Source: Hallerella sp963656065
Lineage (GTDB): Bacteria; Fibrobacterota; Fibrobacteria; Fibrobacterales; Fibrobacteraceae
Assembly: GCA_963656065.1 (NCBI GenBank)
Contig: CAVKGV010000032.1
Span: 1-13,353, forward strand
Direction of reading: 5' to 3'
Length of the DNA: 13,353 nt
Part shown: positions 13,351-13,353 of the stretch, one piece after another
Layout: the number at the start of each line of letters is the position of its first letter
How positions within the stretch are numbered: position 1 is the first letter of the stretch
The notes under the pieces: model-generated
What the model saw: only the letters and a program-made list of their open reading frames with translations
What the model was told of the DNA's origin: nothing
Database searches by the model: none
Position numbers and translations under genes: made by a program

Positions 13351-13353
13351 GCC

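Overview
This window is an all-plus-strand housekeeping block holding the transcription and translation core of a bacterial chromosome. The gene order is tuf (3' end), rpmG, tRNA-Trp, secE, nusG, rplK, rplA, rplJ, rplL, rpoB, rpoC, rpsL, rpsG. A strong rho-independent terminator closes it, followed by about 200 bases of AT-rich DNA with one tiny lipoprotein-like reading frame. All protein products except that last one are recognisable by eye from near-universal motifs. No mobile element, CRISPR array or defence or metabolic island was seen.

The organism is probably a member of Fibrobacterota (Fibrobacter or a close relative). RpoB and RpoC carry the Bacteroidetes/Chlorobi/Fibrobacteres flavour: a shortened beta lobe insert and an extended stretch before the RpoC 'IVEAF' motif. 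They also carry extra large inserts that I do not recall from Bacteroides or Escherichia coli. Base composition is moderate, codon use is strongly biased (GAA, AAG, AAC, TTC, ATC), and Shine-Dalgarno sites are clear. The genus call is an inference from remembered sequences, not from a search.

Layout. Positions 1-502 hold the tuf tail, L33, tRNA-Trp and SecE, packed tightly; the tRNA is bracketed by a perfect 8-base inverted repeat. Positions 506-3184 hold NusG and the L11-L1-L10-L12 cluster. Only 10 bases separate rplA from rplJ, so the long L10-binding leader known from other bacteria has no intergenic room. A guanine-free spacer precedes rplL. Positions 3185-3288 contain a hairpin plus T-run that looks like an attenuator separating ribosomal protein expression from RNA polymerase expression. 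Positions 3289-12151 hold rpoB and rpoC, which encode enlarged beta and beta' subunits. Positions 12152-12222 contain a good sigma70-type promoter candidate just before rpsL-rpsG. The terminator at 13119-13150 ends the unit without fusA, so the classical str operon is split here.

The genes work together directly. NusG binds RNA polymerase (RpoB/RpoC) and couples it to the ribosome. L11, L1, L10 and L12 form the factor-binding stalks that recruit EF-Tu. S12 and S7 build the decoding site and the small-subunit head. SecE is part of the protein export channel. No undescribed multi-gene system is evident. The points worth a second look are the RNA polymerase inserts and the regulatory spacing.
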